From Tritrichomonas musculus (Eukaryota > Parabasalia > Tritrichomonadida > Tritrichomonadidae), in assembly GCA_039105265.1 (NCBI GenBank), contig JAPFFF010000016.1, forward strand, positions 2,666,001-2,730,000: a DNA stretch of 64,000 nt, in the 5' to 3' direction. The translations under genes and the position numbers were made by a program. This document shows, piece by piece, positions 20,429 to 31,640 of the stretch; the stretch's first letter is position 1; every line of letters begins with the position of its first letter. The notes under the pieces were generated by a model that was not told where the DNA came from, searched no databases, and was given only the letters and a program-made list of their open reading frames with translations.

Positions 20429-23412
20429 AACCAGTTGCTGCTTATTTATTTATGAAAAACGTTTAGATTATCCATTTGTTCGTTTATATATATTTATATA
20501 TAAACGTATCTCAAAATATATAAACGTATTAACAATTCTATAAATTTTATATGAGCAAATCTGTATAATTTTTAAGAAAATGAGTAATTTTTATATAAGC
20601 AAATCTGAAAATCTTTTTTAAAACACTCAGATAAATGAAAAATCTGTTAATAGTTTTGAAATCGTTTATCAAAGAAGTAGTAAAGATGGGCTTCTTTGAT
20701 AATTTTGCTTTATTTTTTTATTTCATAATTTATAAAATTGCTTTAAATAATATATTATTAAGATATCATCGCTAATAATATTCTGATATTATATGGTCAA
20801 GAAACATTGAAATAAAAAACTCGGAATTTTTTTAATCTTAATGGACTATTGTTTTATTTATAGCCGTCAATTTTTAAATATTTTTATTTTTCCTAAATTA
20901 TTATATTTTATTAACTTATTTTGTTAAAAAAACGGAAAATATATTTTTATTTATTCAAGGTTATACATTTTTTTGAATTATGAGTAATAAATATTTCTAC
21001 TTTTCCCATCAGTGTTTATAACGCATACCCACTTACTTCTTTTGATTTTGGTAGTGTTAATGCGTAATAAAATATATCATTGCAAAAGTATTTGTTCTCA
21101 AATATGTGTTTCCCATTTGAATCTACAAAAATAGCATCTTCACGAATCTCTTTGATAAATTCACAATTGTTGCCATAATAAAATGATTAATTATGATGAT
21201 TTTCACTTGTAGATACCCAGCTAAGATTCAAGAGATAGTCATCCTTATTCTCATTTTTATAGTCAGCGTATTGCTTTTTGTTGTGTCATGTTTTGAATGA
21301 ATTGGTGAACTACCAATATGCTAAAAACAAGGTTTTTGTTTATTCCCAAGATTTAGAGCAACATAAATGTAACCATTACGTTTGTGTTCTTTAATTATAC
21401 ACCCTTTCGATACCTGTTTGAAGTTGTATGGATAGAAGTTCTTAATAAAGTAATCATCAAACCCCTTGAGCCTCCATTTTGAATTCGTCTCATAATTCGT
21501 TTCCTCATCAATAAGCTCTAATTCTTCAATATTGTCATTATTATCAGTTTAAAATACCTTATCATTATATATTATGCTTTCGTATTCCGAGATTAACTTG
21601 TTGGAGTTCATCAATTATATGTTGAAAAGTTTCAATCTCATTGGCTGTTTTTCTAGCCATATCATATATCAATCGCTATGTTTGTGGTTTATTGTAACTG
21701 TCAATGGTGTTAAGTTGTCCGATTTGCTAAAGAACTTCTCACGCTGCTTCTCAAAATGTAAATTCAAAAGCTTTGCAATATATATAGCTCTACAGCAAGA
21801 AAGGTTTCTGACAAGTAGTCTAGGAATGTTTGCCCCTTGCAATTGTGGAATGCTAATATTGATTCGATTTTGGGCCAAATCACAAAGATAGCATTTTTTC
21901 TGTGAGGATAATTCATCGAGAATACCATTTGTTTCAGAATACTGCCTCAACCAATAAGTTTGTTTCTTTGAATTACATACAGTAAGAATTGATCGCATCT
22001 GGCAAATGTCATAATTGATTGAAAGTATTAAACCGAACTTCCGATTATACTGAATGTATTAATCATTGATTGGTTCGACAGTTGCTATTATTTTGGTACC
22101 ATCACCTGCTGTTTTTATTTCCAACCGATAAAAAAATGACTAAACTTTTATTTTGGCTTAACCTTTGATTATGAAAAATAAAGCAAATCCAAAAACAAAA
22201 ACTTCATGAGGCCAGGCACAATCTTCAATTGAGCTAACTCATACTCATATGAGGATTCAAGAATTTTCAATATCATTTCAATCCTGCTCAAACCGAGTTC
22301 TCTATGACATTAAATCAAGCGATTTGCAATTTTGGTACGGAGTGAATCCAATTTTGATTCAAGTTTTGAGATTTTGTCGATGAGCTTATTCATGAAATCA
22401 TCATTGTTGTAATCTTCGAATGCAAGACGTTTCCATTGAAGAAATTTTTTGAGAATGAGTCGTTCGAGATATCATATTTGTGATCTGTTGGCGATAGCAT
22501 CATTAATATATCATTTGTTGCTTCAGCAGCAGCTGCTGAGTTCTTTTCTAACGGTATAAAAAATGAATTAATTCGTAAATGAATGTTATCTTTGAAATCT
22601 CTCGAGTGGATATAGTTATACAGGACCTTTGCAATATGTACCTAATTGTTAAAAGGATTCTGTATTGATTATCGTTTCTCTGCAAGGTATTATCTGCTGA
22701 ATGATATTTTTAAAGTTTAAACACAAAATATTATTAAATATAATATCATCATATTATTCTCTTGAAAATTAGTTAAAATGGTTTTTGCTCTTATAATTAT
22801 ATTAATAATGGAATGTATAAAATTGTTATGTATTAAGTTTATTAATATTTTTAATATTGAGATCAAAATGATCAAAAATGTCTTTAAAAAAATAAACGGT
22901 TTCTCTCAGAATTTCCTTTAAATGCAACATGACTATATTAATTTTATTTTGTTAAATATTTTTATATTTCAATTAAAAATGCATAATACTAATTGTTAAA
23001 AATAATACATATTTATTTATTAAGTTATACTTATTTTAACGGGTGCGATATGTTATGTTTAAAATATTGAGAAGCCAATTCAATATTGAGTATTGAAAAA
23101 AGAAAAATGAATAGAAAAAAAGTATTTAAATTTGAATGCTAATACATTTTTTTAGAATACTAATATTTTCAGATTAAAAGTATATTTCATGTATTTTATC
23201 TATTATATATGAATTACTATAAATCTTAAATAAAATGATAAAATATATAATTACTAAATTTTTTTCATGATGAAATATTATGTTCAAAATTACAAACAAG
23301 TTTACAGATAGGCCACTCGAGATAATTTCTTATAACCGACAGTTACCACTTATTAGATGAAACAAAATGATATTTATTACATTACATTAATAAATGTTTC
23401 AATTAGATTTTG

Positions 23413-23456
<44 letters not shown>

Positions 23457-24268
23457 TTTTTACCATTTTTTGCATGAAATATCAAAAATAAAATAGGTAA
23501 ACCCAGCATAAACAGTACTTTTCATACTAATTGATCATAATTAATATTAATATCTTAATATTTTGCAAAAAAATTATTTTAAACTATAGATTTCCAACAT
23601 TGATATTTTATTAAACTATTGATAATCTTGTTTTGATGGTTTTTTTAAATATTAAATATAAATTTGAATTATATAGATAATTAATTTTATCTTAAAATGC
23701 TTTTCAAAAAAGATATTTATAAAGTAAAATTTCAATTCAAAAGTTTTGGAATGAAATTCAAATATATTAGAAAGTAAATGCATTTAAATAAAATTATATT
23801 CTTCATTGGACTCCTGTAACGTCCAATTTTTTTAAATCATCATTTAATAATTTAACAAATTCAATTTTTCTGCATTTTTAGCTAAAAAATGATATTTTTT
23901 CATTAATAATAACTATTTTTATATAACATTTAATGTTTTTAAAGTAAATAAAAAGATATCAAAAGAATTAATGATTAGAATAAATTATATAAAAAGTTAT
24001 CGCTATTCTAACTTTTTATAAAGTGCTATTAAATTCTTATCAAAAATAATTAAAATAAATTGAGATAAAATACTCAAATTTATTTTCTGAAGAAAATTTA
24101 ATATATACTTATATCCTTTTAGTTTTTATTTTAATTTGAATTTTGAACGATGCAAATATTTAAAAAAACTAATTATTATTATAATAATAAAATATAATTA
24201 GTTTAAGTAAACCAATCTTTGAGTTTTACTGTAGATATTCTGTTGAACAACCTTTTATTCAATTTATT
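20429..24268 (-). other. MULE interior: decayed transposase and HNH-like remnants
   Basis: On the minus strand, 21669-22560 shows transposase-like scraps. SFFIPLEKNSAAAAEATNDI near 22490-22560 parallels SSAAESLN of the intact transposase. Further down, YLCDLAQN...ISIPQLQGANIP resembles a ruined SWIM region. At about 21020-21560 a separate remnant reads SKWRLKGFDDYFI, NGYIYVALNLGNK and NLSWVSTSENHHN, in the order of NUMOD4/HNH endonucleases. Both are broken by several stops and shifts. The rest, 22700-24268, is AT-rich and non-coding, with an A tract of about 42 at 23413-23454. Confidence 0.45.
20450..20455 (-). promoter_or_regulatory. Initiator-like TCATAA of the MULE transposase
   Basis: TCATAA on the minus strand, with A at 20453, 25 nt before ATG 20428. 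It matches TCA-Py-(T/A)-(T/A), so the transposase could be transcribed from a host-type core promoter. Confidence 0.5.
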
Positions 24269-25408
24269 CTTTATAATCATCTCAATTTTTGAAAAAAAAA
24301 AAATACTTATCATAAACTTTTCCAATACAATTCAAAGCTTTTGTTTTAAAAAATTTGAATATAATATTAGAAAAAATAATTTTATTTTTATTGAAATTTC
24401 AATTAATTATTTATTCATTTCAATTTTATTCTATTCGAATTTTTACTAATATCCGAGCTTTTTTTTTTTATTTTTCTTGTTTCTTTTGCTCATATAAATG
24501 TTGTGTTTGAAATAGCGTATTTTATTACTTAGTTATTTATCTCTATCCATAAATGTAAGATTTGAAGAAAAAACCGTAATTCAACAGAAGAAATTGCTCA
24601 GATCTGATAGAATTTTATTAATTTATATTATTAATATAAAGTATAAATTATAAAGTTCAATTATTGATCGCTCTTTATGAACATTCTTCTATTGTTGGAC
24701 GTTTAGATTATTTAAAAGAACGTTTATATTTTTTTTTTTTTTTTTTTAAAAAAAAACTTAATTTCTCCTTTTGAAAAAGAAAAAAAGAAGTAATAATGAT
24801 ATATTTCAACTCAATATTATATAAGGATTATTTTGATTATAGTTTTGTTTTTATTTATTGCATTACTTATTGAATATTATTGAAATAATCAACATTTTTA
24901 AACTTGAATATACAGATTTTCCAACATGTATTACATGCAAAAAACGATGGAAAATAATATTTGAAGCGAGAAAACGCCAAATTTATAGTATAAATGCATG
25001 GAACTTCATTATCTGATATTAACAATTGTTTTGAAAAAGCAGAGATTAATACCTGAAATTAGATGTATAAAAGTAAAACACGATTGTCTATAATATACTA
25101 TTACCCACAAGCACTTTTTGAAAATAGATTGCTTAATTTAAATATGATATGGTAAGTTTAAACTTTACTCGGAGCAGAAGCTGCATAAAAATAATCGTTA
25201 CTTGATGCTAATTAAAATATATTTTTTTGAACTCTCCTTACTAAGAGAGGTGCAGCACTTAACATTTTTTTTTATTTTTAGTGAAATGATTTTCTGAAGA
25301 AAAGTGATAATTGTAATTTTTTTTTTTTTAAAAAGTGATATTTTTTTTCCCCAAAAGCAAAAAAGTGTTATCAGTGAAGTAAAAAAATGGGAATATTGTA
25401 ATCTTCCC
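24269..25408 (-). repeat. Right terminal inverted repeat of the MULE
   Basis: About 1,140 bp, the inverted copy of 14626-15764. Differences seen are mainly homopolymer lengths and a few single bases. It ends in CTTCCC at 25408, followed at once by the 9-bp target duplication. Confidence 0.9.
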
Positions 25409-25588
25409 TGCCCACTTTTTCATAAAAAAAGAACTTTTTCACTTAAACAAATGAAGCTTTAAATCTTAAAAATAAACTGATAAAAAATAATTTATAATAT
25501 ATTATAAATCATATAACATTGGTTTTAAATAATAATTCTAATTGCTTTGCGTTTTTGTGAATTTTATAAAAAGGTCTAATTACAGCTC

Positions 25589-25799
25589 ATGGAGTTGCAA
25601 TTAAGATGTATAAAAACTATAACTTTTTCAAATAAAAAATGGTCATGTTAAAAACTTTTTGAATACTTTATAATATATAAAAAACTCATTTTATTAAACT
25701 AAACCAATTTATTACAGAAACTAATCTCACTTGCATATGATTATCCTTGCAGTTATATAAGTTGATTTTATTCAACATCAGCATAACATTATTTATTAT
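25589..25799 (+). repeat. Dispersed repeat, copy 1
   Basis: Starts CATGGAGTTGCAATTA and runs to about GCATAACATTATTTA. It matches 51057-51242 with a few substitutions and an extra 21 bp or so here (near 25699-25719). It is non-coding. Both copies lie just beyond the 3' end of a kinase-Sel1 gene, but in opposite orientation relative to it. The flanking stretch 25418-26025 holds no gene. Confidence 0.75.
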
Positions 25800-26025
25800 T
25801 TTTATTTTCATATAAATACTGCTATTACATTATTCAAATATTCATTTAAAATACAGAGTTAAGAAATTATTAAATATATGCTTCATTTAATAAAATTTTA
25901 CACTGTATTCATAATAATAATTATTATTAAAAGATGGTTTATTAAACTTTTTCAATGAATAAACTATTCAAAATTTAGAAAAACCAATTATACCCTTAAA
26001 CCCAAGAAAAATGCAATAAAACGTT

Positions 26026-29000
26026 TCAATAATACAAATCTCTCCCAAATCCTTCAATAAATTCGGATGAAATTTCTTTTGCATTTCGATATTTTGGAAC
26101 ATTTTGTTCTTTGTTAATATGATCCAATTCTGATGATTCAATATATTTTAAATCAATTGTGTATAAAAGATCAATTTTCCGAAAATCCTCATAATCTTGG
26201 TCATATGACGATTCATTGAGAAAATCTTTGGTGACTAATTCAAAGATATCTAAATACAGAAAACTTTCTTCTCCTGCTCTTTCTTTTATCTCTTGCATAA
26301 TTTTTTCCAAATTTGGACCAATTTTTTTTATTAATACTAGACTTAATAAAAAATAAGAATATAAAATTTTGGCGGATGATTTAATTAATAAATCAATTGA
26401 ATTGTTGTATTCTTGCTCAAATTCGTTGTATATATAAATACTAGCCAAATTATACATTGATAAATGGTCATTTTTTTGCTTGATTGCTTCTTGAAAGTAT
26501 TCAATCGCCAATCCCAATTTTGGTTTAATTATATCATGAAAACCGCTTTTGTAAATGATACCAAGATTGTTTTTTGCATATTGATTATAAAATGTCGAGG
26601 CTTCTTTATAATAGTGAATTGCTTCATGAATATCTCTTTTTTCGTATTTTCCTTCATGAAGTAAAAATCCATGTGCAAAGTTGGCCGTTCTTAATCCATT
26701 TTTGGATGACAAAATTATATAATATTTCCCTTTTTTAATATTTTTTTCAGTGTTCAAACCTAAATAATAAATAATACCGAGGTTATATTGCGCTATTGAA
26801 TGTTTCTGGTTTGCAGCAAGAGTAAAATAATAAATTGCTTTATTGATATTTTGTGATATATATTCCTTAGAAGAATAAATCATACCGAGAATATATTGTG
26901 CCTCTGAAAAATGTTTACTTGCAGCAAGGGATAAATAATAAATTGCTTTGCTAATATCTCGTGATAAAAATTCTCCAGTTAAATAAATAATACCGAGATA
27001 ATATAGTGCTATTGGATAATCTTGTTTTGCAGCAAGCGAAAAATAATGAATCCCTTTATTAATGTCTCTTGATATATATTTTCCAGTTACAAAAATATAA
27101 CCCAGACTTGATTGTGCATATGGATGATTTTGATTTGCAGCAATCAAAAAATGATAAATTGCTCTATTAATATCTAGTGATACATATTTATCAGTGGAAT
27201 AAATATAACCAAGTCTATTATGTGCATTTGGATAGTTTTGATTTGCTGCAAGAGAAAAATAATGAATTGCTTTGTCAATATCCCGTGATACATGTTCTCC
27301 AGTTAAATAAATAAAGCCGAGTTGATATTGTGCATCTGGATGATTTTGATTTGCGGCAAGAGAAAAATAATGAATTGCTTTGTTAATATCTCGTAATGCA
27401 TAATCTCCAGTGAAATAAAAAAAACCGAGATCATATTGTGCATTTGGATGATTTTGATCTGCAGCAAGTGTCAAATAATATACTGCTTTTTTAATATCTC
27501 GTGATACATGTTCTCCAGTTAAATAAATAAAGCCGAGTTGATATTGTGCATCTGGATGATTTTGATTTGCGGCAAGAGAAAAATAATGAATTGCTTTGTT
27601 AATATCTCGTAATGCATAATCTCCAGTGAAATAAAAAAAACCGAGATCATATTGTGCATTTGGATGATTTTGATCTGCAGCAAGTGTCAAATAATATACT
27701 GCTTTTTTAATATCTCGTGATGCATATTCATCAGTAAAATAAATAAAACCAAGTTTATATTGGGCACTTGAATTATTATGATTTGCAGCAAGAGAAAAAT
27801 AATAAATTGCTTTGTTAATATCTCGTGGTACATATTTTCCAGTTAAATGAATATTACCGAGATTATATTGTGACTTTAAATCATTCTGATTCGCAGCAAG
27901 AGAAAAATAATAAATTGCCTTATTAATATCTCGTGGTACATGTTCTCCGGTTAAATAAATAATACCAAGATCAGATTGTGCTTTTAATTCATTTTGGTTT
28001 GCGGCAAGTGATAAATAGTAAATTGCCTTATTAATATTTCGTGGTACGTATTTCGCAGTTAAATAAAAAAGCCCAAGATTATATTGTGCATCTCGATAAT
28101 TTTGATCTGCAGCAAGTGTCAAGTAATAAATTGCTTTGTTAATGTCTCGTGGTACATATTCTCCATTAATATAAATATCACCGAGATTATATTGTGCTTT
28201 TGAATCATTCTGATTTGCAGCAAGTGTCAAATAGTAAATTGCTTTTTTAATGTCTCGTGGTACATATTCTCCAGTAATATAAATAAGGCCGAGATTATTT
28301 TGTGCATTTGAATCATTCTGGTTTGCAGCAAGAGAAAAATAATAAATTGCTTTATTAATATCTCGTGGTATATATTCTCCAGTAATATAAATAACGCCGA
28401 GATAATTTTGTGCATTTGAATCATTCTGGTTTGCAGCAAGAGAAAAATAATAAATTGCTTTATTAATATCTCGTGGTATATATTCTCCAGTAATATAAAT
28501 AAGGCCGAGATTATTTTGTGCATTTGAATCATTCTGGTTTGCAGCAAGAGAAAAATAATAAATTGCTTTGTTAATATCTCGAGGTACATATTTTCCAGTA
28601 AAATAAAAAATACCGAGATTATTTTGTGCATCTACATCATTCTGGTTTGCAGCAAGAGATAAATAATAAATTGCTTTATTAATATCTCGTGGTAAATATT
28701 CTCCTTTTAAATAAATATCACCGAGAATATATTGTGAATTTAAATGGTTTTGATCTGCAGCAAGAGAAAAAAAATAAATTGCTTTATTAATATTCCGTGA
28801 TGTATATTCTCCTTGATAATAAACAAGGCCAAGATCATATATTGTATCCAAATCATCTTTACTTGCATGATGTGAATTAGCCAAAATTATTTTACTAATA
28901 ATTTGTGATGTATATTCTCTCGTAGAATAAAGTTTTCTTAGATAATTTTGTGCATCTGAATGATTTTGATTTGCAGCAAGTGATAAATATTGAATCAATT

Positions 29001-30345
29001 TATCAATATTTTTTGGTACATATTGTTTTTCTTCAATGCTAATCAATGATATTAAATCTGAAATAGATGGACGATTTATTGCCTTTTCGATCATGCACAT
29101 TTCACTAATTTTTTTTAATGTTGAATAAAAACAATCTTTTTCACTTTTAATGCAATTTTCTGCTTGATTAAGTATGTATTCAATCATTTTACCAAGTGAA
29201 TAAATATCACTTCCCATTGAAAACTTCTTTGTTTCATTGATTTCTGGATCTGAAAAATCAGAAAAAACAAGTGTTTGCTCATTATCTTGATCTTCTTTGT
29301 TTAGGATTAATCGATCAAAGTCAATCAAAACAACTGTTTTGTTTTCGTCAATAATGACGTTATTTGGTTTTAAATCACGATAAATCATGTTTAAATTTTG
29401 GAAATAATGAATAACTATCATTAATCCTAAAATAATATAAAATATATCATCCAATGTGAATTGACTCATATCAATTTTACTCAAAGTTTTTCCGTTTATA
29501 TATTCAATAACAATGAAATCTTTATTTTTGATTTTTCCATAAAATTTTGGAATTAATGGATGCTTGATTTGCAAATAATTATTTAGTTCTCTTTGCATTA
29601 ATTTTGGACTTTCGAAATCACAATAATGTGGCTTTTTGATAACTAGCAATTCTTCTTTTTTTATATGATATATTAAATATAATGCAAAAACACTTCCTGT
29701 TTCTAAATTTCCTATTTCAAAATAATCTTTTTCTTCAATTTTTTCACAAAAATTATCATTTTTATTCTCAATTTCGTTATTTGGTTTATATTTTTTAAAT
29801 CTGTATTCTTTAAGTTTGAAATAACATTTTCTAAGTAAATAGCATGAGATGCATTTCGAAATGCATGACCATATTAATTCTTCATTTTGTGTTATTTTAA
29901 ATAAATTCATACTATTTTTTAAGGATTTAACTCTGTCATCAAAAATATTATCATTTTTGATTTCGTTATTTTTAATTGAAATAATTGGATCAATTAATCT
30001 TTTCGTATTTGACAAAAAGCAAACTTGTAAATTAGAATTTGAAGATAAAATAGATTGAAGAAAAGGCAGAGATAATTGTTCAAGTATAATTATTGTCTTT
30101 TCAAAGCCAACGATAAATGAATTGGTTCCCATTTGTTTATTCAAATTTTCACTCTGATCAATTATAATTACTTTAGAAAACTTAATATTTTGATTCATTG
30201 CTTCTTTTTCTTCTTGATTTAAAGATTTTTCTTTAGATATCACCAGAAAGAGATAATTTTTAATTACTTCATTAAAACTCTCTTTTTTGAATCCAATTTT
30301 TTTGTTCTTTAAAAAAGGAGAAATGTTAAAAAAGGCATCTATCAT
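26026..30345 (-). CDS. Giant kinase-Sel1 repeat protein
   Basis: About 1,439 residues from the first ATG (30345). The open frame runs slightly further up to 30394 without an ATG, and no initiator is visible, so the start is uncertain. Residues about 1-190 are unassigned. A kinase domain follows with LLVIKK (beta-3 Lys), IYRDLKPNN (YRD in place of HRD) and IDFDR (DFD in place of DFG). The Lys and the key Asp residues are kept, so activity is possible. Some 22 or more Sel1 units of 36 residues follow, consensus KAIYYFSLAANQNxxxAQYNLGxIYxTGEYVPRDIN. The C terminus NAKEISSEF.EGFG is shared with the gene at 48050-50788. It is probably a signalling scaffold; partners are unknown. Stop is at 26026. 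Confidence 0.88.
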   Translation of the reverse strand: MIDAFFNISPFLKNKKIGFKKESFNEVIKNYLFLVISKEKSLNQEEKEAMNQNIKFSKVIIIDQSENLNKQMGTNSFIVGFEKTIIILEQLSLPFLQSILSSNSNLQVCFLSNTKRLIDPIISIKNNEIKNDNIFDDRVKSLKNSMNLFKITQNEELIWSCISKCISCYLLRKCYFKLKEYRFKKYKPNNEIENKNDNFCEKIEEKDYFEIGNLETGSVFALYLIYHIKKEELLVIKKPHYCDFESPKLMQRELNNYLQIKHPLIPKFYGKIKNKDFIVIEYINGKTLSKIDMSQFTLDDIFYIILGLMIVIHYFQNLNMIYRDLKPNNVIIDENKTVVLIDFDRLILNKEDQDNEQTLVFSDFSDPEINETKKFSMGSDIYSLGKMIEYILNQAENCIKSEKDCFYSTLKKISEMCMIEKAINRPSISDLISLISIEEKQYVPKNIDKLIQYLSLAANQNHSDAQNYLRKLYSTREYTSQIISKIILANSHHASKDDLDTIYDLGLVYYQGEYTSRNINKAIYFFSLAADQNHLNSQYILGDIYLKGEYLPRDINKAIYYLSLAANQNDVDAQNNLGIFYFTGKYVPRDINKAIYYFSLAANQNDSNAQNNLGLIYITGEYIPRDINKAIYYFSLAANQNDSNAQNYLGVIYITGEYIPRDINKAIYYFSLAANQNDSNAQNNLGLIYITGEYVPRDIKKAIYYLTLAANQNDSKAQYNLGDIYINGEYVPRDINKAIYYLTLAADQNYRDAQYNLGLFYLTAKYVPRNINKAIYYLSLAANQNELKAQSDLGIIYLTGEHVPRDINKAIYYFSLAANQNDLKSQYNLGNIHLTGKYVPRDINKAIYYFSLAANHNNSSAQYKLGFIYFTDEYASRDIKKAVYYLTLAADQNHPNAQYDLGFFYFTGDYALRDINKAIHYFSLAANQNHPDAQYQLGFIYLTGEHVSRDIKKAVYYLTLAADQNHPNAQYDLGFFYFTGDYALRDINKAIHYFSLAANQNHPDAQYQLGFIYLTGEHVSRDIDKAIHYFSLAANQNYPNAHNRLGYIYSTDKYVSLDINRAIYHFLIAANQNHPYAQSSLGYIFVTGKYISRDINKGIHYFSLAAKQDYPIALYYLGIIYLTGEFLSRDISKAIYYLSLAASKHFSEAQYILGMIYSSKEYISQNINKAIYYFTLAANQKHSIAQYNLGIIYYLGLNTEKNIKKGKYYIILSSKNGLRTANFAHGFLLHEGKYEKRDIHEAIHYYKEASTFYNQYAKNNLGIIYKSGFHDIIKPKLGLAIEYFQEAIKQKNDHLSMYNLASIYIYNEFEQEYNNSIDLLIKSSAKILYSYFLLSLVLIKKIGPNLEKIMQEIKERAGEESFLYLDIFELVTKDFLNESSYDQDYEDFRKIDLLYTIDLKYIESSELDHINKEQNVPKYRNAKEISSEFIEGFGRDLYY
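27284..27715 (-). repeat. Exact 216-bp tandem duplication within the Sel1 array
   Basis: 27284-27499 and 27500-27715 look identical base for base (216 bp, 72 residues, two Sel1 units), so the frame is preserved. Other units of the array differ clearly. This is a recent in-frame expansion, showing repeat number is still changing. Confidence 0.85.
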
Positions 30346-30540
30346 TAAAAATGCTGTTAAAAGAGAAATTCGATTTGCAACCAAACAAACCTTTCAATTT
30401 CACCTTTTCAAAATAACCTCATTTTTTTCTGATATAATTGATATCAAAGAATAATTTAAATTTCATGGCAAATAACTTGAATAAAAACAAAAATAATATG
30501 TTAATATCTGCCAAAACAGACTAATTTGCTTTCATTCTTA

Positions 30541-30681
30541 TATCTGCCCAAATGAATTTATTAATTTTCAACTTTTATATCTACCCAAATGAATTCATTG
30601 ATTTTCAACTTTTATATCTGCCCAAATGAATTCATTTATTTTCAACTTTTATATCTGCCCAAATGAATTCATTGATTTTCA
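30541..30681. repeat. 37-bp tandem repeat, about four copies
   Basis: Unit begins TATCTGCCCAAATGAATTCA and ends in TTTTCAACTTTTA. Copies start at 30541, 30578, 30615 and 30652, the last incomplete. It lies 5' of the giant kinase-Sel1 gene (about 200 bp from the ATG). Each unit carries AT-rich stretches; any regulatory role is unknown. Confidence 0.85.
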
Positions 30682-31640
30682 GAAGGGATGTTTACTGTTC
30701 CATTCTAGTAGAAGTTTTTTTTTCTGAGAGTAACCTCCGGGATAGGTATTTACCAATAAAATACCTGAAATCTAGAAAATGTCAGCCAAAATAGTATGAT
30801 TAGTTTATTTTTGTGAGAACTCATTGAATTGGAAAACTACCTCCTTAAAATAAAAATAAGGAAAAGATTGAGAAATATTATTAAAATAGCAGGTTTATAA
30901 TGATATATTGTTATAATTATTAAGAAGCGAATCATTTTTCTATCTCCTTTATAAAATAAAATCAAAATGATAGTAATATGAAAATAATTAGTTTTTTTTT
31001 CTGCCATTTACTGGAGATTTAAGGTAAAAAGAGTCATAATGGTATGTAAATTTGGTTTTACTGATATTTTAACTGATTTTTTTTTTGGTAAATATATGAT
31101 AAATTTTTTGTTGATAAGATTTGAATCATATCGATTCTAAAATTTAAAAAATTGCTTAAAACAATTTTAAAAGCCTAGGGCATTAAATGAAAAAATTGAT
31201 GAAAAATATAACAAAATTATATTACTTCAAAAAAGAATTTTATTGTTAAATTTGCTTTTTATTTTAAACAAGGAAATTATACTATTAATTATTTTTTTAT
31301 TAATTTCATTCGTTCCACATTTTTTGAAAAAAAGCAATATAGTCTTGTTGAATTTAAGGAAAATCTGACAGAAACCGTTTATTTTTTTGGTACTCTCCTA
31401 TTATTTTCCTTCGTTCTCTCAATTTTCTGAGGGCTCTCAAATTTGAATGGTGGATAAAAATAAAAATTTTATGGATTTTATGCGATTGAATTTTTGAATG
31501 CTCACAATTTTTACTGATAACAGCAAGCAATTTTACTGTATTATCCTCAAACAAATCACTATTCTTGATGGAATGCAGACATCAAGATCATTACTTTTAA
31601 CTAATTGCACAACAATATATTTCAAATTTTAATTTTCGCA
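30682..31640. other. Intergenic, no gene seen
   Basis: AT-rich. A 66-codon open frame at 31354-31554 (minus) has no recognisable motif and I do not call it. Confidence 0.45.

Larger units (their letters stand above)
14626..25408 (-). mobile_element. 10.8-kb MULE (Mutator-like) with long TIRs
   Basis: The element is bounded by the exact direct repeat TGCCCACTT (14617-14625 and 25409-25417), the 9-bp duplication expected of MULEs. Its ends are long inverted repeats of about 1.14 kb starting GGGATGATTACAATATTCCC (left) and GGGAAGATTACAATATTCCC (right, reversed). Inside, all on the minus strand, are a full-length transposase (17366-20428), a decayed transposase-like stretch and HNH-like stretch (about 21030-22560), and a decayed unknown stretch (about 16300-17340). 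The arms differ at very few positions by eye. With an intact transposase and perfect target duplication, insertion looks recent and the element may still be competent (inference). Confidence 0.9.
14563..25576. mobile_element. Possible small TA-flanked MITE split by the MULE
   Basis: Inverted ends GACCTTTTTATAAAA occur at 14563-14577 and, reversed, at 25562-25576, each bordered outward by TA. Removing the MULE leaves an element of about 220 bp, of a size and target fitting a mariner-type MITE. The arms are only 15 bp and AT-rich, so chance is possible. Confidence 0.3.

Noticed and set aside
28227-28631. Alternative-frame open stretch in the Sel1 array (and likewise 48858-49367, 49734-50039)
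   Set aside because: A 108-bp unit is a multiple of three, so one stop-free unit keeps a shadow frame open along the array; not evidence of a second gene.
30541-30681. CRISPR-like array
   Set aside because: Units are contiguous 37-bp tandem repeats without unique spacers, and the context is eukaryotic.
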